DNA of 64,000 nt from Hymenobacter sp. HSC-4F20 (GTDB lineage Bacteria; Bacteroidota; Bacteroidia; Cytophagales; Hymenobacteraceae). The notes under the pieces are model-generated. The model saw only the letters and a program-made list of their open reading frames with translations, was not told the origin of the DNA and ran no database searches. Location: the NCBI RefSeq assembly GCF_019599275.1, contig NZ_JAHZTD010000002.1, positions 1,302,001-1,366,000 on the forward strand, given 5' to 3'. This document shows positions 59,115 through 64,000 of this stretch, one piece after another; positions within the stretch are counted from its first letter, which is position 1; each line of letters opens with the position of its first letter. The translations under genes were made by a program, and so were the position numbers.

Positions 59115-61553
59115 ATGTGGAGAAACCTCGCCCTGTTTGTCATTAAGAACCGCCGCTTGCTGGTAGGGCTGCTGGCCGCTATTACGGTATTCATGGCCTG
59201 GGAGGCCCGCAAAATCGAAATGACCTACGATTTTGCCCAGGTTGTCTCGCCCGACGACCCGGACATGGTGTACTTCCAGAAGTTCAAACAGAAGTTTGGC
59301 GAGGATGGCAACGTGCTGGTGCTGGGCATGCAAGACAGCTCGGTGTACCAGCTGGGCAACTTCAACGAGCTGCGCATCCTGACGGATACCCTAAGCAAAG
59401 TGCGCGGCGTAAATGGTATTCTGGGCGTGACGCGCCTGCCCCGCCTGGTGAAGGATACCGCTACCCAGTCGTTTCGGGCCGAACCTATTTTCCGGGGCCT
59501 ACCGCAGAACCAGGCGGCGCTTGACTCGCTGATGCGGGTAGTGAATGCGCAGGAGTTTTATAAAGGCCAGCTCATTTCGCCCAGTACCGGAGCAACTTTG
59601 CTGGCTCTTACCATGGACCCCAAGTACCTGAACTCCAGTAAGCGGGAAGCCGTGATGCAGGAAATTCTGGGGCATGCCGAGCGGTTTCAGCAAAAGACCG
59701 GCATCCGGATGCACTACGCCGGCCTCCCCTACGTGCGGGCCACCATGACCACCAAAGTAGCGTCAGAAATGAAGCTGTTTGTGGCCCTAACCGTGGTGAT
59801 GATGGCCATCACCCTACTCATGTTCTTCCGGACGTGGTCGGCGGTGGTGTTTCCTCTGTTGATTGTGCTGATTGTCGTGACGTGGTGCATTGGCAGCATG
59901 GTGCTGCTGGGCTACAAAATCAACCTGCTCACGGGCCTGATACCGAGCATCATCATCGTTATCGGCATTCCGAACTGCACCTACCTGCTCTCGCGCTACC
60001 ACTACGACTACCGCAAATCCGGCAACCAAGTGCTGGCTATGGCGCGGGTGGTGCGCAAAATTGGGCTGGTAACGCTCATGAACAACACTACCACGGCCAT
60101 TGGCTTCGTGGTGTTCTGCTTTACCAACATTGCCATTCTGTTCCAGTTTGGGGCGGTGGCTACCCTCAACATCTTCGTAGCCTTTGCGGTGTCGTTTATT
60201 CTGATGCCCATTGTGTTTACCATTCTGCCGCCGCCTACCCCCAAGCAGCTCGAACACCTGGAGGCCAAGCCCCTGACCAAGCTCCTAGAGTTCTTCGACT
60301 ACCTGGTGCTGGAGCGCCGGCGCACGGTGTACCTGGCGGCCCTGGTCTTTATGGTACTGGCTGCCTTTGGCGTGAGCAAGGTAAAATCGGTGTCCTACAT
60401 GGTAGATGATTTGCCCAAGGATTCCTCGGTAAACTCCGACCTCAAGTTCTTCGAGCAGCATTTCAACGGGGTGATGCCCCTAGAAATGGTCGTAAATACG
60501 GGCCGGGCAAAAGGCTTATTGAAGCTTAAAAACCTGGAGCGCATCGACCGGCTGGAGAACTTCCTGCGCACCCAGCCCGTGCTGACTACCCCCGTGAGCG
60601 TGGTCACCTTCCTGAAGGCGTCGACCCAGGCGTTCTACAACGGCAATGCGGAGTTTTACCGCCTGCCCGATAACTCGGAGAAGAACTACGTGTTTAGCTA
60701 CCTGGCCCACTCGCAGTCTACGAAAGGCAATGAAGGCCAGCTGACCAGCAAGCTGCTGCGCTCCTTCACGGATAGCACCATGCAGGAAGCCCGGATTTCG
60801 CTGAAAATTGCGGACATCGGCTCTCACAACCTCGATACACTCATTAACAACCGCATCAAGCCGGAAATCAACAAGATTTTCAAGGGCACGGGTATGGATG
60901 TGAAGCTGACGGGCACCACCATCATCTTCACCAAGGGCAACGAATACCTCATCGGTACGCTCAAGGAAAGCCTGATTATTGCCTTCGTGCTGGTGGGTTT
61001 GGTCGTGCTCATTCTGTTCCGCAGCGTCCGGGCAGTGTTCTTTACGCTCCTGCCCAACTTCTTTACCCTGCTGCTCACGGGCGGTATTATGGGCTACTTC
61101 GGCATCCCGCTCAAGCCCAGCACCGCCCTGATTTTCAGCATCGCCCTGGGCATTGATGGCGACAATTCCATTCACCTGCTGGCTAAGTTTCGGCAGGAAA
61201 TGGCCGCCAACGGCCGCCGGGTGAAGGCCGCCATCAGCACTACCCTCTCGGAGGCCGGCACCAGCATGATTTACACCAGCATTGTGCTATTTCTGGGCTT
61301 CTCGGTGTTTGCTTTTTCGGAGTTTGGGGGCACGAAGGCCCTGGGCCTCTTGATGTCGGCCAGCTTGCTTATCACCAACTTCTCCAACCTGATTCTGCTG
61401 CCCTGCTTGCTGGTTACCTTCGAGCACGGCAAGGATGAGGACGTCATTAACCAGTCGGGCATCAAGCACTACGACGACAACTACCACGAGGAAGACGACG
61501 ACCTGGAACTCAACCTCAGCCGGATGAAAGTCCAGCCCAAATTGAACGGTTAA
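59115..61553 (+). CDS. RND/MMPL family exporter
   Basis: This 812-residue inner-membrane protein has the two-fold RND layout: one helix at the N-terminus, a large periplasmic loop (about 35-220), five helices (LFVALTVVMMAITLLMFFRT and on), then a second set from YLAALVFMVLAAFGVSKVKS. The second set has another periplasmic loop and a final bundle with ALGIDGDNSIHLLAKFRQEM. It falls in the MMPL/SSD group that moves lipids, sterol-like compounds or hopanoids, and not in the drug-efflux group. The C-terminus is acidic (EEDDDLELNLS). No membrane fusion protein is adjacent. Substrate is unknown. Confidence 0.88.
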   Translation: MWRNLALFVIKNRRLLVGLLAAITVFMAWEARKIEMTYDFAQVVSPDDPDMVYFQKFKQKFGEDGNVLVLGMQDSSVYQLGNFNELRILTDTLSKVRGVNGILGVTRLPRLVKDTATQSFRAEPIFRGLPQNQAALDSLMRVVNAQEFYKGQLISPSTGATLLALTMDPKYLNSSKREAVMQEILGHAERFQQKTGIRMHYAGLPYVRATMTTKVASEMKLFVALTVVMMAITLLMFFRTWSAVVFPLLIVLIVVTWCIGSMVLLGYKINLLTGLIPSIIIVIGIPNCTYLLSRYHYDYRKSGNQVLAMARVVRKIGLVTLMNNTTTAIGFVVFCFTNIAILFQFGAVATLNIFVAFAVSFILMPIVFTILPPPTPKQLEHLEAKPLTKLLEFFDYLVLERRRTVYLAALVFMVLAAFGVSKVKSVSYMVDDLPKDSSVNSDLKFFEQHFNGVMPLEMVVNTGRAKGLLKLKNLERIDRLENFLRTQPVLTTPVSVVTFLKASTQAFYNGNAEFYRLPDNSEKNYVFSYLAHSQSTKGNEGQLTSKLLRSFTDSTMQEARISLKIADIGSHNLDTLINNRIKPEINKIFKGTGMDVKLTGTTIIFTKGNEYLIGTLKESLIIAFVLVGLVVLILFRSVRAVFFTLLPNFFTLLLTGGIMGYFGIPLKPSTALIFSIALGIDGDNSIHLLAKFRQEMAANGRRVKAAISTTLSEAGTSMIYTSIVLFLGFSVFAFSEFGGTKALGLLMSASLLITNFSNLILLPCLLVTFEHGKDEDVINQSGIKHYDDNYHEEDDDLELNLSRMKVQPKLNG

Positions 61554-61699
61554 CTCTCCACAACCATCAACGCCATCTGCCATTCAGAGCATTAGCAAAA
61601 ACCTTTGTTACTTCATTGGGGGTAGTAATTCTCCTCGGTGGCGGCTTTTTGCTGGGGTTTAGAATGACAGATTAGAATTTGCTTAGCTCCCTAGATCAT

Positions 61700-64000
61700 A
61701 TGAACTACCCCGAATTTAAGCAGCCGCTCAACTACGGCCAGGTCGGCACCGATATCCTGGCGTGGTGGAAGCAGAACGGCATCTTTGAGAAAAGCGTGAG
61801 CACCCGCGAAGGGCAGCCCACCTTCGTGTTTTACGAAGGTCCGCCCTCGGCCAACGGCGCCCCTGGCATTCACCACGTCATGGCCCGGACGGTAAAGGAC
61901 ATCTTCTGCCGCTACCAGACCTTGCTAGGCAAGCAGGTAAGCCGGAAAGGCGGCTGGGATACCCACGGCCTGCCTATTGAACTGCAGGTAGAAAAGGAGC
62001 TGGGCATCACGAAGGAGGATATCGGCAAGAAAATCAGCATCGAGGACTACAACCAGCGCTGCCGCGAAACCGTGATGCGCTTCAAAGCCCAGTGGGACGA
62101 CCTCACCGAGAAAATGGGCTATTGGGTAGACCTCGACGACCCCTATATCACCTTCGAGCCCGAGTACATTGAAAGCTGCTGGGCCCTGCTCAAGAAGCTC
62201 TACGACAAGGGTTTGCTCTACAAAGGCTACACCATCCAGCCCTACTCCCCAGCCGCCGGCACGGGCCTGAGCAGCCACGAGCTGAACCAGCCCGGCACCT
62301 ACCGCGACGTAAAGGACACGACCATTGTGGCCCAGTTCAAGGTGAAGCGGGATGAAAAGTCGGAGGCGTTGTTCGGCAATGTGCAGCTGGATGAAGTGCC
62401 GTTGGCAGAGCTCTACGGTGACGGGGCCACCGAGCCGGATGTATATATTCTGGCCTGGACCACTACGCCCTGGACCTTGCCCGCCAATACGGGTCTGGCC
62501 GTGGGAAAGAACATTCCGTACGTGCTGGTGAGCACCTTCAACCCCTACACCTATGCCCCCGTTCGGGTGGTGCTGGCGGAGGCGCTGGTAGGTCGCTATT
62601 TCTCGGAGAAAGGCAAGAATGCTTCGTTTGAAGACTTCAAGCCCGGCGACAAAGTGCTGCCCTGGCGCGTTGAAAGCACCTTCAAAGGCGCTGACCTGGT
62701 AGGCATCCGCTATGAGCGGCTGTTTGGCCAGGACAAAGGCTTCCCGGCGTTTGAAGGCGAGGAGCGCGCCTTCCGCGTGATTCCCGGCGACTTCGTAACC
62801 ACCGAGGACGGTACCGGCATCGTGCACATTTCCCCCACCTTCGGCGCCGATGACTTCCGGGCCGCTCAGCTGGCAGATATTCCGGCGCTGATTGTGATGG
62901 ACGCCGAGGGTAAGCCCACGCCCATTGTGGACCGCACCGGCCGCTACGTACCCCAAATGGGCGAATTCGGCGGCCGCTGGGTGAAAAACTACGACGGCCA
63001 CGACCAGTCGGGCGCCGACTACAAAACCCTCGACGAAAGCATTGCCATTCGCATGAAAGGCGACGGTACGGCCTTCAAAGTGGAGAAGTACGAGCACACC
63101 TACCCCCACTGCTGGCGCACCGATAAGCCCGTGCTCTACTACCCCCTGGACTCCTGGTTTATCAAGACCACGGCGGTAAAGGACCGGCTTATCGAGCTCA
63201 ACAAAACCATCAACTGGCAGCCCGTCAGCACCGGCACCGGCCGCTTCGGCAACTGGCTCGAAAACCTGGTGGACTGGAACTTGAGCCGCTCGCGCTACTG
63301 GGGTACGCCTCTGCCCATCTGGCGCACCCAGGACGGCTCGGAGGAAATCTGCATTGGCTCCGTAGAGCAGCTGAAGCAGGAGATTGACAAGGCCGTAGCG
63401 GCCGAAGTCATGACCCATAACCCCTACGCCAATGGGGAAAAGATGGACCTGCACCGCCCCTACGTGGACGACATCTTCCTGGTGTCGCCCTCGGGCCAGC
63501 CCATGTACCGCGAAACCGACCTCATTGACGTGTGGTTTGACTCCGGCGCCATGCCCTACGCCCAGTGGCACTACCCCCTGGAAAACCAGGAAGTCTTCCA
63601 GAAGAATTTCCCGGCCGATTTCATTGCCGAAGGCGTAGACCAGACCCGCGGCTGGTTCTTCACCCTGCACGCCCTGGCCGTAATGCTGGAAGACTCGGTG
63701 GCTTACAAAAACGTGATGGCCAACGGCTTGGTACTGGACAAGAACGGCAACAAGATGAGCAAGCGCCTCGGCAACGCCATCGACCCGTTCAGCACCATCG
63801 AGCAGTTCGGCCCCGACGCGACGCGCTGGTACATGATTGCCAACGCCCAGCCCTGGGACAACCTCAAATTCGACCTCAACGGCATCACGGAGGTACAGCG
63901 CCGCTTCTTCGGCACCCTGTTCAACACCTACTCGTTCTACGCCCTCTACGCCAACCTCGACGGCTTCCAGGCCCGCGAGTTCGACCGGGTGCCCTACGAG
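61700..64000 (+). CDS. ileS: Isoleucine--tRNA ligase (3' partial)
   Basis: The frame from the ATG at 61700 stays open to the window edge (767 codons), so the C-terminal end is missing. The protein is the class I isoleucyl-tRNA synthetase. The HIGH-type motif appears as SANGAPGIHHVMART, the tRNA-editing CP1 domain covers about 190-400 (ILAWTTTPWTLPANTGLAVG), WNLSRSRYWGTPLPIW is present, FDSGAMPYAQWHYP is typical, and the KMSKS motif is NKMSKRLGNAIDPF. The PGIHHV form and the length are typical of the eukaryote-like IleRS of Bacteroidota, a type often insensitive to mupirocin. A near-consensus -7 element (AACCTTTG, 61600-61607) precedes it. A 581-codon opposite-strand frame here is a shadow. 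Confidence 0.95.
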   Translation, partial: MNYPEFKQPLNYGQVGTDILAWWKQNGIFEKSVSTREGQPTFVFYEGPPSANGAPGIHHVMARTVKDIFCRYQTLLGKQVSRKGGWDTHGLPIELQVEKELGITKEDIGKKISIEDYNQRCRETVMRFKAQWDDLTEKMGYWVDLDDPYITFEPEYIESCWALLKKLYDKGLLYKGYTIQPYSPAAGTGLSSHELNQPGTYRDVKDTTIVAQFKVKRDEKSEALFGNVQLDEVPLAELYGDGATEPDVYILAWTTTPWTLPANTGLAVGKNIPYVLVSTFNPYTYAPVRVVLAEALVGRYFSEKGKNASFEDFKPGDKVLPWRVESTFKGADLVGIRYERLFGQDKGFPAFEGEERAFRVIPGDFVTTEDGTGIVHISPTFGADDFRAAQLADIPALIVMDAEGKPTPIVDRTGRYVPQMGEFGGRWVKNYDGHDQSGADYKTLDESIAIRMKGDGTAFKVEKYEHTYPHCWRTDKPVLYYPLDSWFIKTTAVKDRLIELNKTINWQPVSTGTGRFGNWLENLVDWNLSRSRYWGTPLPIWRTQDGSEEICIGSVEQLKQEIDKAVAAEVMTHNPYANGEKMDLHRPYVDDIFLVSPSGQPMYRETDLIDVWFDSGAMPYAQWHYPLENQEVFQKNFPADFIAEGVDQTRGWFFTLHALAVMLEDSVAYKNVMANGLVLDKNGNKMSKRLGNAIDPFSTIEQFGPDATRWYMIANAQPWDNLKFDLNGITEVQRRFFGTLFNTYSFYALYANLDGFQAREFDRVPYE

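Noticed and set aside
61925..63670. 581-codon minus-strand open frame
   Set aside because: It lies opposite ileS, whose HIGH and KMSK motifs are clear. The product resembles no family.
1..64000. tRNA, rRNA, CRISPR arrays and complete insertion sequences
   Set aside because: I looked for TTCGAATCC-type T-loops, regularly spaced repeats and transposase genes with terminal repeats and found none. The only transposase-like segment is the zinc ribbon fused to the 7TM protein.

Overview
The window is high-GC chromosomal DNA from a member of the Bacteroidota, most likely a Hymenobacter-type cytophagalean. Supporting signs are TonB-dependent SusC/SusD transport, type IX secretion (T9SS) C-terminal sorting domains, a CrtD/CruF carotenoid pair, Bacteroidota promoter elements (TAnnTTTG, sometimes with TTG about 19-21 bases upstream) and almost no Shine-Dalgarno sequences. 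Many starts were therefore chosen from signal peptides and promoter position. I see no tRNA, rRNA, CRISPR array or intact insertion sequence.

Layout. 1-4.5 kb: the end of a T9SS repeat protein, three small poorly characterised genes and the rRNA methyltransferase RlmI. 4.9-17 kb: a probable beta-1,3-glucan utilisation locus on the minus strand. One operon encodes SusC, SusD, a PKD lipoprotein and a GH16 glucanase. A second encodes a GH5-CBM6 glucanase and a 7TM-DISM receptor whose C-terminus is a transposase-type zinc ribbon. The two operons share an almost identical promoter and a conserved upstream site. 17.2-20.3 kb: carotenoid genes crtD-cruF and a TetR regulator. 20.4-21 kb: thioredoxin and a small partner gene behind a 29-base palindrome. 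21.1-25.9 kb: a five-gene operon of secreted tail-collar-like proteins and a T9SS protein. 26-38 kb: an SGNH esterase, then alpha-glucan metabolism (GlgP-type phosphorylase homologue, two GH13 enzymes, an SDR, an MFS sugar transporter) and a GT2 enzyme. 38.7-46.5 kb: an M16 protease, a giant DUF4175 coiled-coil protein, an anti-sigma-type ATPase and YbeY. 46.6-52.8 kb: an Ate1/Bpt-type aminoacyl-protein transferase, mnmG, a methyltransferase and an Ig-like lipoprotein. 52.8-53.9 kb: a DnaA-box-rich, gene-free region that I read as the chromosomal replication origin, about 5 kb from mnmG (gidA), a classical origin neighbour. 53.9-64 kb: DUF4385, a small acidic protein, a Pit phosphate transporter, glyS, an RND/MMPL exporter and the start of ileS.

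How the genes work together. In the first locus, GH16 and GH5 enzymes outside the outer membrane would cut a beta-glucan, SusD and the PKD lipoprotein would bind it and SusC would import it. The receptor-zinc-ribbon protein, co-transcribed with GH5, is a candidate regulator or sensor. In the second locus, the GH13 enzymes would release malto-oligosaccharides, the MFS protein would import them and the phosphorylase homologue would act on alpha-glucans in the cytoplasm. The strongest leads are the receptor-zinc-ribbon fusion with its shared operator, the origin, the tail-collar operon, the thioredoxin palindrome and the phosphorylase homologue that lacks the cofactor lysine.
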